A DNA stretch of 64,000 bases, taken from an uncultured Verrucomicrobiota bacterium (GTDB taxonomy: Bacteria; Verrucomicrobiota; Verrucomicrobiia; Limisphaerales; UBA9464). The DNA lies in the NCBI GenBank assembly GCA_903907925.1, contig CAIVQB010000060.1, forward strand, positions 1 to 64,000. The letters are read 5' to 3'. Below the pieces are notes generated by a model. It had not been told where the DNA came from. It saw only the letters and a list, made by a program, of their open reading frames with translations, and ran no database searches. Shown here piece after piece: positions 42,223-51,123 of this stretch. Made by a program: the position numbers and the translations under genes. The first letter of the stretch is position 1. Each line of letters opens with the position of its first letter.

Positions 42223-44040
42223 ATGAAAGAGGAGATGGAGCAGATGGTTGCCGCAGGAAAAATCCTGCCGAGGCATGTGGCGCCCTTGGTGGCGCTGGTT
42301 GAGGCCGGATACTGCCAGCATAAGAGCTGGGGATTCGGCCGGATCAAAGCTGTCGACGGCGTTGCCGGACGGCTGGTGATCGACTTTGTCGCGAAGTCCG
42401 GCCACACGATGGACCTACAATTTTCCGCGGAAAGCCTCCGGGCGATTCCAAAGGATCACATCCTGGCGCGCAAACATTCCGACCTGAAGGGCCTCCAGCA
42501 GATGGCCGCCCTGCACCACCTCGACATGGTGAAGCTGGTGCTGCAGAGCCTCGGTGGCCGCGCGACCGCGGACCAGATCCAGGCCGTGCTGGTGCCCGAT
42601 GTCATCCAGTCCGACTGGAAGAAGTGGTGGGAGGCCGCGCGCAAGGAACTGAAGAAGGACGGCCATTTCCAGGTGCCGTTGAAGAAGACCGAGCCGATCA
42701 TTTTCCAGGCAGAGGAGCAGTCCCTGCACCTGCGGTTGGCGTCCGAATTCAAGGCCGCCAAGGGCCTGAAGGCGCGCGTCGCCGTTGCCAGTGAGATCCT
42801 CAAGAGCATTGGCGATCTCCAGGACCGCAAGGTGGTCGAGGACGCCATCACCACGCTGAACGCCGATGTGGCCAGCCACGTGAACACGATGCAGTCGCTG
42901 GCGTTGGAAGGCATTTTCACGCGCGACGAATTGCGCGTGGCGGCGGGGATTCCCCCGATTACCGACGAGATCGGCGCGATGGCGGTCTGGTCCCAGAACC
43001 CCCGGCTCCGGGAATTGTTCGACGGTATTCCGGCGGTGAAACACCGCAGGACATTGGAATCGTTCAAGGCGGCAGTCCCCGATTGGGATGCTCACCTTGT
43101 CCTTCTCCTGAACAACGTTCCAGCCAAGCTGGCGGGTGAGTGCGCCAAGCTGCTTCTCCAGGAAGACCGCGGACAGTTGCTGAAGGAAACCCTGGCCCGC
43201 CTGATCAGTCAGCACGGTGCCAGCACCGAATTGCTCCTGTGGTTCAGCAAGGAGCGCAGCGATTTCTTTGCCGACCTGCTCACCCCCGAGGTGTTCCGGG
43301 CGATGCTCACCGCTATGGAGCGGGACCAGTTCAACGAACGGAAGACCAACCGCCTGCGCGACCATGTTCTCGAGGATCAGCAGTTGATCCCCGATCTCAT
43401 CGAGTCGGCGGACATCGACGTGATCCGTGACATGACCCGCGCGCTTCAGTTGTCGCCGAGCTTTGACGACATGGACAAGCGGTCGCTCCTGGCCCGGATC
43501 GTGAAGCTGTACCCCGTGATCCAGAGCATGATCACCGGTGAACAGTCCCGGCAGGACAACACCTTCCTGGTCAGTTGGAGCAGCCTCGAACGCCGGAAGG
43601 CCGAGTACGAGGATCTGGTCCAGAAGCAGATTCCCGCCAACGTGAAGGACATCGCCCTCGCCCGCAGCTACGGCGATCTTCGCGAGAACCACGAATACAA
43701 GTCCGCCAAGGAGGCCCAGAAGGTCCTCAACCGGCGGAAGGGTGAACTGGAACTCCAGCTCAGCCGCGCGCGGGGAACCGATTTCTCCAATCCGCGCTTC
43801 GATGTCGTGGGACCGGCCACCCGCGTGACCCTCACCGATCTGGACACGAATCGGGCCGAGACCTTTACTCTGGTCGGCGCCTGGGACGGAGATCCCGACA
43901 AAAGCCTGCTCAGCTACCTGACGCCGCTGGCGCAGGCCCTGGTGAGCAAGCCCGCGGGAACCACCGTGGACTTCACCAACGAAGGCACCACCCGCCGGCT
44001 TCGCATCGATTCCATCGAGGCGGCCGTCGTGCCGGCCTGA
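42223..44040 (+). CDS. greA: Long GreA/GreB-family transcription elongation factor with N-terminal extension
   Basis: A 605-aa protein. The last 165 or so residues are a complete Gre factor: a coiled coil (LERRKAEYEDLVQKQIPANV, LARSYGDLRENHEYKSAKEAQKVLNRRKGELE, with acidic tip residues D/E in GDLRENHEY) and the C-terminal FKBP-like domain ending RLRIDSIEAAV. In front are about 440 residues of helical sequence with no name (KSWGFGRIKAVDGVAGRLVIDF near the start is a small beta domain, WGFGRI being typical). Chlamydial GreA is similarly extended (about 715 aa). The Gre part rescues backtracked RNA polymerase; the extension's role is unknown. It is monocistronic, with a strong terminator behind it. 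The ATG at 42223 is the one in frame with the conserved start. Confidence 0.9.
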   Translation: MKEEMEQMVAAGKILPRHVAPLVALVEAGYCQHKSWGFGRIKAVDGVAGRLVIDFVAKSGHTMDLQFSAESLRAIPKDHILARKHSDLKGLQQMAALHHLDMVKLVLQSLGGRATADQIQAVLVPDVIQSDWKKWWEAARKELKKDGHFQVPLKKTEPIIFQAEEQSLHLRLASEFKAAKGLKARVAVASEILKSIGDLQDRKVVEDAITTLNADVASHVNTMQSLALEGIFTRDELRVAAGIPPITDEIGAMAVWSQNPRLRELFDGIPAVKHRRTLESFKAAVPDWDAHLVLLLNNVPAKLAGECAKLLLQEDRGQLLKETLARLISQHGASTELLLWFSKERSDFFADLLTPEVFRAMLTAMERDQFNERKTNRLRDHVLEDQQLIPDLIESADIDVIRDMTRALQLSPSFDDMDKRSLLARIVKLYPVIQSMITGEQSRQDNTFLVSWSSLERRKAEYEDLVQKQIPANVKDIALARSYGDLRENHEYKSAKEAQKVLNRRKGELELQLSRARGTDFSNPRFDVVGPATRVTLTDLDTNRAETFTLVGAWDGDPDKSLLSYLTPLAQALVSKPAGTTVDFTNEGTTRRLRIDSIEAAVVPA

Positions 44041-44086
44041 ATCGCCGAATTTCCGGTTTCGACCGGGACCGGCGCTCGACTTCGAG

Positions 44087-44128
44087 CGCGTCTGAAACTG
44101 GGGCACTTCCCAGTTTCAGACGCGTTTT
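44087..44128 (+). terminator. Rho-independent terminator after the greA-like gene
   Basis: A perfect 16-bp stem, CGCGTCTGAAACTGGG with CCCAGTTTCAGACGCG, has a six-base loop and is followed by TTTTGG. It lies about 46 bases past the stop. It is the clearest terminator in the window. Confidence 0.92.
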
Positions 44129-44228
44129 GGTATTTGCTGGATCGATGGAGTGGAATTGGGCATCCACCGCAGATTCATACTGCTGGACGCAGGATCCTTG
44201 CGGATTCGGTGCCAGAGTTTCTCTTCCC

Positions 44229-44340
44229 CCGGTAGGGCGAACCTCCCGGTGATCCGAAGTGGACGGACGGATTCCACCTCGCAATGCGGCGTCCATCGTC
44301 CTACCACGCACCCGGCTCGGCAGGAGCCTCTCCCTACCGG
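44229..44340. repeat. Palindrome-ended 112-bp repeat-like element (second family)
   Basis: The ends CCGGTAGGG and CCCTACCGG are perfect inverted repeats of nine bases, flanking a 94-base interior. Inside near the right end is CGGCTCGGCAGGAGCCTC, which I recall as a common dispersed motif in Verrucomicrobial genomes. It sits between the greA terminator and the end of pyk, with no coding content. A single copy is seen here, so the family assignment is from its shape and memory only. Confidence 0.6.
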
Positions 44341-44375
44341 TGAACCTTGCGTGTTTTATATTGAAGTGTTTCGGC

Positions 44376-45788
44376 TCAGATCGTTCGCGGGCTGACGGCG
44401 TCGACCACCTGGTCGCCGGCGGTCACGTTTCCGAGGATCACCGCGGTGTCGCCACGCTTCAGCTTGCCTTCGCGCACCAGCAGGGCGAGCGCGGCGTCGA
44501 CCGTTTTCTCGGGTTGTGAATAGAAGAACGGCGTGACCCGCGGGTGAACTCCGCGACACAGCGTCAGCGCGTCGGCCGCCGGCCAGCGATCGGCGAAGGC
44601 GTAGATCGGGGAGTACTGGGGTCGCAACCACGATACGTACCGCGCCATGTGGCCTCGTCGGGTGAACACAATCAGTGCGGCCGCCCGCAGTTCGTTGGCC
44701 AGCAGGACGGCGCTTTTCGCCAGTTTTTGTCGTGGCGAGGTGAGTTCCGCGAGTTCGTGGTAGCGGGCCCCACCGCTGCGTTCGATCCGGCAGGTGATGG
44801 TGTTGAACACCTCAAGACACTGGAGCGGATACCTCCCCACGGTGGTTTCGCCGCTCAACATGATGGCGTCGGCCATCTCGAAGGTGGCGTTGGCGACGTC
44901 GGTGATCTCGGCGCGCGTCGGCATCGGATTCGAAATCATGCTCTCCAGCAGGTGAGTGGCGACGATGACCGGCCGGCCCAGTTCCTGGCATTTCTTGACG
45001 ATCCGCCGCTGGATGATGGGGAGTTCCTCGAACGGACATTCGATTCCGAGGTCCCCGCGGGCGACCATCACAGCGTCTGCGACCCGCGCGATGGCCTCGA
45101 AATGATCGACCGCAAACTGGTGTTCGATCTTGGCGATCAGCCGCGGTTGATGGGGTGAGTTGGCAACCAGGGCCCGCAATTCCTCCATGTCGGATGGATC
45201 CCGCACGAAGCTGAGGGCGATGTAATCAACCCCGACCTCGAGTCCCAGCGCGATGTCGGCGCGATCCTTTTCTGTGAGAGCCGGCATCGACACACGGACG
45301 CCGGGGAGATTGATGTGACGACGGCTTCCCATCGAACCCTCGGTCAAAACTTCGCATTCGACCCGCGTGGCGGTCTTGGCCAGGACGCGCATCCGGATCT
45401 CACCATTGTCGACGATGATGGTTTTCCCGACTTCAACATCGGCGGCAAACCGGTCGTAGCCGACGCTGGTGGACAACACTCCCTCGGGAACCGGGTCCAC
45501 GTCCTCACGGGTTAGAAACAGGAAACGGTCTCCGACGCGCAGCGGGATTTTGCTCGCGACATCACCGGTGCGGATGGCCGGACCCTGGGTGTCGAGCAGG
45601 ATGCCGACCGAGATACCGCGGGCCTTGGCGTGGTCGCGGAGATCCCGCACCACTCGCCGCACCCAGTCCGCCGGCGCATGCGACATGTTGAGACGAGCGA
45701 TGTTCATGCCCGCATCGATCATGCGGCCGAGCATTTCGGTGGAATCGGTGGCCGGTCCGAGCGTTGCAATGATCTTGGTTTTGCGCAT
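44376..45788 (-). CDS. pyk: Pyruvate kinase
   Basis: This enzyme converts phosphoenolpyruvate and ADP into pyruvate and ATP in glycolysis. The 470-aa protein starts MRKTKIIATLGPATDS, then ARLNMSHA, GILLDTQGPAIRTG, LSFVRDPSDM, the catalytic region MVARGDLGIE, and VIVATHLLESMI...PTRAEITDVANATFEMADAIMLSGET. The C-terminal regulatory domain is present but short. It is the last gene of the seven-gene minus-strand run, separated from the REC-HATPase gene by 79 bases, so it may have its own promoter. The product may use a non-standard activator; nothing in the sequence says which. Confidence 0.97.
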   Translation of the reverse strand: MRKTKIIATLGPATDSTEMLGRMIDAGMNIARLNMSHAPADWVRRVVRDLRDHAKARGISVGILLDTQGPAIRTGDVASKIPLRVGDRFLFLTREDVDPVPEGVLSTSVGYDRFAADVEVGKTIIVDNGEIRMRVLAKTATRVECEVLTEGSMGSRRHINLPGVRVSMPALTEKDRADIALGLEVGVDYIALSFVRDPSDMEELRALVANSPHQPRLIAKIEHQFAVDHFEAIARVADAVMVARGDLGIECPFEELPIIQRRIVKKCQELGRPVIVATHLLESMISNPMPTRAEITDVANATFEMADAIMLSGETTVGRYPLQCLEVFNTITCRIERSGGARYHELAELTSPRQKLAKSAVLLANELRAAALIVFTRRGHMARYVSWLRPQYSPIYAFADRWPAADALTLCRGVHPRVTPFFYSQPEKTVDAALALLVREGKLKRGDTAVILGNVTAGDQVVDAVSPRTI

Positions 45789-45867
45789 GGGGGCATGTCC
45801 GGCAGGGGTTTTGCCGGCGAATTCGGTTGTGGGTAATTCTCTGGATCCGCGCCTGCCGCGACTCGGA

Positions 45868-47154
45868 TCAAGCCGGAGGGGGCTTGTGTCCGTCCGGCAC
45901 CGCGGCGGGGATCCAAAGAAAGGCGGAGGTGCCGACCCCGGGGGTCGTCTTCAGGTGCAGGGCGCACCGGCTGGTCGACACCAGTTCGCGGATGACCGAG
46001 AGTCCGAGTCCAACATCGCCCTGATCATGCTTGGTGGTGAGCGGATGAACGAACAGGTGTCGCCAGAGCGCGGGCGGGATGCCCGGGCCGGTGTCGCGGA
46101 CTTCGACCACCACGGCCGGCGGACGGTTGTCGAAGGTGTCCCGAAGAACGATGCAGCCCTCGTCGGGTCGGGATTCGGGAAGACGGGCGGGTTCGGTCGA
46201 AATCCAGCTTTCGACAAAGACCTGGTGGGGTGCCACGCAGGCTTCCAGGGCGTTGCGGCCGAGATTGGAAAGGATGCGCAGCACGGCGACCGGATGAGCC
46301 CGCAGATGGATCGGATCGGAGGGTGGGCGGACGGTCAATTGATGACGCTTGGCACCGCGATGGGCTCGAAGCAGTCGCCGCAGATCTTCAAACACCGGTG
46401 CGGCATCAACGGTTGCGGGAGGCGACTGGACTTCCGTCTGGGGCGGTTTGGAGATCCGCCGGCACAGCGCCGCCTGGCGCGCAAGCGTGGCTACTTCGCG
46501 ACGCCAGTCCTGAATTTGATCCGAGCTCGGCAGGGTGGCCCGGCCGAGATCGACCTCCAGAGCCTCCAATCCACCGGTGATTCCCGCCAGGGCGTCCGAA
46601 ATCTCGCCGGTGATGCTGGCGAGCAGATGACGTTCGTGGAGTGCGGCGTCGCCGTTCAGCGCGGCCAGGCGCAGCGCGGCTTCGCGTTTGCGTTCGAAGC
46701 GCAGCCAGTCGCGTCGTCGGGCCGCCTGTTGCACCGCCAACCGCAGGACCTGAAGTTCGAAGGGCTTGGGGAGAAAATCGAAAACGCCGAGGCGGACCGC
46801 CTTGCGCGCCATTTCAAAGGTGTTCTGTCCGCTGAGAATCACCGTCTGCACCTCGGGATCGATGACCCGGAGCCGTTCGATGAACTCGATGCCTGACATG
46901 CCCGGCATGCGGAGATCGACCACCGCGACATCGATCGTCCCGCGCTGTAGTCCGGACAGGGCGTCGGGACCCGAACCCGCGAGCCGGACCTCGAACATGT
47001 GGTCGAAAATCAGCCGCAGGGCCTCCCGGAGCGGTTCGTCGTCGTCGACCACCAGCACCACCGGCCGGCGGACCGAGGCCCGCGGGATGTCGGCGTGTTC
47101 CTCGGCACCCGTTTGCGGCGGGATTTCACCGAGGCGAATGGTGCGGGAATTCAT
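45868..47154 (-). CDS. Receiver + HATPase protein, PhcR/PhcQ-type
   Basis: A 428-aa protein with a receiver domain (about 33-150; DDDE at 37-40, phospho-acceptor D80 in VDLRMPGMSG, KPF at the end) and a C-terminal HATPase_c domain (about 290-420; N-box region LGRNALEACV, DTGPGIPPALW, VGLGLSVIREL). The region between (about 180-230) is helical, with a possible degenerate His motif; I do not see a clear HisKA histidine. Such a receiver with a kinase-like output and no DNA-binding domain matches PhcR/PhcQ of the Ralstonia phc operon by layout. It lies 11 bases behind the previous receiver-kinase gene, so it is in the same transcript. Confidence 0.85.
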   Translation of the reverse strand: MNSRTIRLGEIPPQTGAEEHADIPRASVRRPVVLVVDDDEPLREALRLIFDHMFEVRLAGSGPDALSGLQRGTIDVAVVDLRMPGMSGIEFIERLRVIDPEVQTVILSGQNTFEMARKAVRLGVFDFLPKPFELQVLRLAVQQAARRRDWLRFERKREAALRLAALNGDAALHERHLLASITGEISDALAGITGGLEALEVDLGRATLPSSDQIQDWRREVATLARQAALCRRISKPPQTEVQSPPATVDAAPVFEDLRRLLRAHRGAKRHQLTVRPPSDPIHLRAHPVAVLRILSNLGRNALEACVAPHQVFVESWISTEPARLPESRPDEGCIVLRDTFDNRPPAVVVEVRDTGPGIPPALWRHLFVHPLTTKHDQGDVGLGLSVIRELVSTSRCALHLKTTPGVGTSAFLWIPAAVPDGHKPPPA

Positions 47155-47165
47155 GGGTCAGGCCA

Positions 47166-48419
47166 TCAAGCGGTGGCCAGCAATCGTTCCCACAGCCGTT
47201 CATTGGTCATCACCCGGACCAGGAAATCCTCGCTTTCGATTCCTGGCGCTCCCGCCGACGGTTTCACCGGAAGGAGGATCTGAAAGACCAGTCCGCCGTC
47301 GGCACCTGGTTCTACCGAGATGGTTCCACCGTGATGATGCACGATGAAATAGCATCCCATGAGATTGATTCCGAACTCGTCGGTGTTGTCACTCCGGACA
47401 AAGAACGGATCGAACAGGGAACGGATCGCCTCCTCGGGAAGCCCGGGTCCGTCGTCCTCGATGCGGATGCAGATCGAAGCGGATGCGGCGACGAACGAGG
47501 CCTCGAATTTGACCGTGGCCTGTTCCTGAAGATTGGCGATTTCGTCGCGAAGGATCAGGTCTAGCAGTTTCTCCGCCTTGGGAAGATCGACCCACAGATG
47601 CGGGAGATCGGCTGGGATTCGGTTGAGAACCTGGAGGCGGCGCTGCGCGATTTTTTCGGAATGACGGGCGGTGGCACCGGCAACCAGGTCGCGGAGGCTG
47701 ACCTCGGAATCGAATTCAAACCGGGTGGGCTGGGCATCCTCCGACAGGTGATTGAGCAGTTCCACCAACGCCTTCATCCGGTCCTGAACCTTGGCGTGAA
47801 AATCCTGCCAGAAGGCGGGGTTTTGCAGGCGTCCGAGGTCGATACTCTCCCGATGCAACATCTCCGGCGCGAGGTCGATGAAGGTGCGGATCGCCGCCAT
47901 CGAATTGCGGACATGCTGGCCGAGACCCGCCGCCAGGACACCAAGTCCGAGGATGCGGTCGGTGATGACCATCTTGTGAATGGCCGAAAGTTTCTCCGAC
48001 AGCAACTGGTCGCGTTCCCGCTGGACGATGAAGAATTCCAGGCAACGCTTGAGCGTCTGCTCGATGGATTCGCCGTCGAACGGCTTGGTGATGTACTTGT
48101 AGATGGCACCGGTGTTGACCGCCGCGATGGCCGCGTCCAGATCGGAAAAGGCAGTGGCCAGGATCCGGATGGTGCGGGGACGGAATTGCCGGACCCTTTC
48201 CAGGAACTGAACGCCCTTGGTGCCGGGCATCCGCTGGTCCGACATCACCACGGCAATGGAATCGGCATGCTGTTCCAGCAACCGGAAGCCCTCCTCGGCA
48301 TTTGGTGCCGTGAAGATCCGGAAGGTGTCGCGAAACGCCCGTTCGAAATTCTTCAGCGACAACTCCTCGTCATCCACATAAAGGATGCCGAAGCGGCGAT
48401 AATCGTAGTGCGAATCCAT
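47166..48419 (-). CDS. Receiver + histidine kinase protein, PhcR/PhcQ-type
   Basis: A 417-aa protein. The receiver (about 10-125) begins FGILYVDDEEL, with phospho-acceptor D61 in MSDQRMPG and ATAFSDLDAAIAAVNTGAIY leading to YITKPFD. This is the pattern of the PhcQ/PhcR and RpfG-like receivers. A dimerisation helix (GVLAAGLGQHVRNSMAAIRTF, H169) and HATPase_c (VDLPKAEKLLDLILRDEIANL, IEDDGPGLPEEAI, GINLMGCYFIVHHHGG) follow. No DNA-binding domain is present. In the phc operon the corresponding proteins relay the 3-hydroxy-palmitate-methyl-ester signal. The gene lies 19 bases behind the hybrid kinase gene. That it takes phosphate from that kinase is inferred from position. Confidence 0.87.
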   Translation of the reverse strand: MDSHYDYRRFGILYVDDEELSLKNFERAFRDTFRIFTAPNAEEGFRLLEQHADSIAVVMSDQRMPGTKGVQFLERVRQFRPRTIRILATAFSDLDAAIAAVNTGAIYKYITKPFDGESIEQTLKRCLEFFIVQRERDQLLSEKLSAIHKMVITDRILGLGVLAAGLGQHVRNSMAAIRTFIDLAPEMLHRESIDLGRLQNPAFWQDFHAKVQDRMKALVELLNHLSEDAQPTRFEFDSEVSLRDLVAGATARHSEKIAQRRLQVLNRIPADLPHLWVDLPKAEKLLDLILRDEIANLQEQATVKFEASFVAASASICIRIEDDGPGLPEEAIRSLFDPFFVRSDNTDEFGINLMGCYFIVHHHGGTISVEPGADGGLVFQILLPVKPSAGAPGIESEDFLVRVMTNERLWERLLATA

Positions 48420-48438
48420 TGACCCTTGCCATGGTGTG

Positions 48439-51123
48439 TCATACGGCCAGCGGGAATTCCAATGTAAATTCGCTCCATTCCCCCGGTTGGCTCTTCAGAT
48501 GGATGCGGCCATCGAGCTCGGAAATGATCCGGTAACAGATGCTCAACCCGAGTCCGGTACCCTCGCCCACCTCCTTGGTGGTGAAGAAAGGATCGAAGAT
48601 TTTACCCTGAATCTCCTCGGGAATTCCCGGCCCGTTGTCGCGGAGGGTCACGGTCCGGACTCCGGAATGATCGGCACCGGAGAAGGTGATTTCAGCCTGC
48701 TGGCCCTCGGGATATTGCTTGTGGGCGGTGGCATCGACAGCGTTTTCCAGCAGGTTAATGAAGACCTGAATCAGGCGGTTTTTGTTGGCGCGAACGGTCA
48801 GACCGGCGGGGAGGGTGTTGACGATCCGGATCCGGTCCCCGATCTCGGCCGACAGGAAGCGGAGGGCAGAGGTGACGACGTCCGCCAGATCCACCTGGTC
48901 CATGCTCAGGCTGTCGGGATGGGTGAAGCTCCGGAGATCGGAAACGATGCCAGCCACCCGGGTGATGCCGTTTTCGATGTCGGCCAGAATGTCGATGAAG
49001 TCCGCCTGATCCGCCTCGGGAACCCGTCGTCCGATCTTCCGCAGGGTGAACAGGCCGGTCTTCGCGTAGTTCAGCGGGTTGTTGATTTCGTGGATGATGC
49101 CCGCGCTGAGCCGGCCGAGGGAGGCCAGCTTTTCGGATTGGACCAGTTGCAGTTCGGTTTCCTTGAGATCCTCGAGGGTGGCTTCGAGGATTTGTTTCTG
49201 CCGGACCAATTGTCGTTGCAGCTTGTGGGATTCGACGAGATTGCTGAGGCGCAGATGGAGTTCGGTTCCGGAAAACGGCTTGGTGAGGAAATCGTTCGCA
49301 CCGGCGGCCAGTCCGGCGAGCTTGGTGGCTTCGTCTGCCCGCGCGGTGAGCAGGACGATCGGAATGGAACGGGTCGTGAGCCGCTCGCGGAGTTCGCGGC
49401 AGACCTGCAATCCGTCCTTCTCCGGCATCATCATGTCACACAGCACGGCCTCCGGCAGATATTGCGCAGCCCGATCAATCGCCTGCTGACCGTCGACCGC
49501 CTCGATCACCCGGAAATGCGGCGACAACTGGGTCCTGAGGAATTGCAGCATGTCGGGTTCGTCATCGGCGACCAGCATGGTGGGGCGGGCGTCGCGGACC
49601 GGAGCCTCCTCCGTGCTGACCGATTCCCGGAGTGACGACAGCGCGGGAAACAGTTCAGCGCGGCGGTACAATTCGACCAGCCACTTGTCGCGGGGTTCCT
49701 CGGCGGGCACGTCCGGCGTCGCGGAAACGGAGGGGATCTCAACCCCGGGATCGATCCAGGGCAGCGAAACGGTGAAGGTGGTGCCCTTGTCCACCACACT
49801 GGCCACCGAGACCGTTCCGCTTTGGGCCTCGACGAGTTCCTTCACCAGGGCGAGGCCGATGCCGGCGCCCTGATGTTTGCGTCGCGCCGAAGTGTCCGCC
49901 TGCCAGAAGCGGTCGAAGACGTAGGGCAGTTGGTCGGGATGAATTCCCATCCCGGTGTCGCGCACCTCCAGGATGAGGCGGTCGGCATCGCGTCGCGCCT
50001 GGCAATCGATGGTGCCCCCGCTCGCGGTGAACTTGATCGCGTTGATGATCAGATTGAGCAGCACCTTCTCGATCTTGTCGGGGTCGGCCATCACCGTGCC
50101 CGGGGAGGGATCGGTCAAGGCCCGCAGACGAAGTCCTCGATCCAGGGCGAGCGATGCGGCCGAGGAAACGATGCCCTGGACCAACTGGCCCGCATCGACG
50201 CGTTGACGGGTGACGCTCATGCCACCGGAATCCAGACGAACGAGATCCAGCAGGTCGTTGATCAGCTTGAGGAGTCTCAGCCCGTTGACCTGCATGCGGT
50301 GCAGTTCGACGGCGATTTCGGCGGGTGTGGCGGCTGCGCCGCGGGCGCGGAGTGCGTCGAGCGGTGCCAGCAGGAGGGTGAGCGGCGTCCGGAGTTCGTG
50401 GCTGATGTTGGCGAAGAACCGGCTCTTCAATTCGTCCAGTTCGCGCAGGCGGCGGTTGGATTCCTCGAGCAGCCGCTGATTCCGGTCCAGTTCGAAGCGG
50501 AAGGTGAATTCACGGATTCGCAACTGATTGTAGAGCCAGTTGCCGGCGATCACGATGACCCCGGTGAGGCTGAGGAAATAGAGATTGTTGACCAGGTTGG
50601 AGGCGTTGAACGCAGACGAACGGGCACCGACAAAACAGGCGGCGATATACAGCAGGAGGGTGGATGCCGCGATGGCCAGCGATTCGCGAAGCGTCCAGCG
50701 GGCGACCACGTTGACGGCGATGAGGACAAGGTTGAGCCCGGCGTAGTAGCTCGAGTTCATGCCCCCTTCGCGGGCGATCATGACCGCGATGAAAAAGGCG
50801 GGGAGCAGCGCGATGGGTGGACCCAGCCAGCGGACCCGGCGTTGTCCCCAAGCCGTGTAGTGGGCGGCCAGCAGAAGGCCGGTCAGGGCGGAACACAGCA
50901 ACCGCAGGCCGAGGAACGGGATGAGGGATTCGTGATAGACGAAGGCATCGAGGAGCGATCCGAGCGGCATCAAGACGATGACCAGGGTGCAGCCCAGTTT
51001 TCCGATGCGAAGGCGTTCCCGTCGGTCCTCCTCGAGAAAGGCGGCCCGGAATTCCGCCGGATCCACCGGCTCAGGCGGCGAGGGGCTTGCGGACTTCAAT
51101 GTAGATGTTGACGCCCGTGTCAT
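48439..51123 (-). CDS. Hybrid sensor kinase with two kinase modules and one receiver (PhcS-like position)
   Basis: An 894-aa protein. About six membrane segments (42-200) form an integral sensor without a large periplasmic loop. Then comes HisKA with H242 (SHELRTP), a first HATPase_c (DTGMGIHPDQLPYVFDRF, GAGIGLALVKEL), a receiver with D563 (CDMMMPEKDG), a coiled coil, and a second kinase core with H678 (AGIIHEINNPLNY) plus HATPase_c (DNGPGIPEEIQGKIFDPF, GTGLGLSICYRI). PhcS of Ralstonia is a membrane kinase in the same operon position but simpler. The start is uncertain: the ATG at 51123 overlaps the methyltransferase gene by 53 bases, and a GTG at 51066, five bases past that stop, is an alternative. 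A lipid-like signal sensed within the membrane is plausible. Confidence 0.88.
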   Translation of the reverse strand: MTRASTSTLKSASPSPPEPVDPAEFRAAFLEEDRRERLRIGKLGCTLVIVLMPLGSLLDAFVYHESLIPFLGLRLLCSALTGLLLAAHYTAWGQRRVRWLGPPIALLPAFFIAVMIAREGGMNSSYYAGLNLVLIAVNVVARWTLRESLAIAASTLLLYIAACFVGARSSAFNASNLVNNLYFLSLTGVIVIAGNWLYNQLRIREFTFRFELDRNQRLLEESNRRLRELDELKSRFFANISHELRTPLTLLLAPLDALRARGAAATPAEIAVELHRMQVNGLRLLKLINDLLDLVRLDSGGMSVTRQRVDAGQLVQGIVSSAASLALDRGLRLRALTDPSPGTVMADPDKIEKVLLNLIINAIKFTASGGTIDCQARRDADRLILEVRDTGMGIHPDQLPYVFDRFWQADTSARRKHQGAGIGLALVKELVEAQSGTVSVASVVDKGTTFTVSLPWIDPGVEIPSVSATPDVPAEEPRDKWLVELYRRAELFPALSSLRESVSTEEAPVRDARPTMLVADDEPDMLQFLRTQLSPHFRVIEAVDGQQAIDRAAQYLPEAVLCDMMMPEKDGLQVCRELRERLTTRSIPIVLLTARADEATKLAGLAAGANDFLTKPFSGTELHLRLSNLVESHKLQRQLVRQKQILEATLEDLKETELQLVQSEKLASLGRLSAGIIHEINNPLNYAKTGLFTLRKIGRRVPEADQADFIDILADIENGITRVAGIVSDLRSFTHPDSLSMDQVDLADVVTSALRFLSAEIGDRIRIVNTLPAGLTVRANKNRLIQVFINLLENAVDATAHKQYPEGQQAEITFSGADHSGVRTVTLRDNGPGIPEEIQGKIFDPFFTTKEVGEGTGLGLSICYRIISELDGRIHLKSQPGEWSEFTLEFPLAV

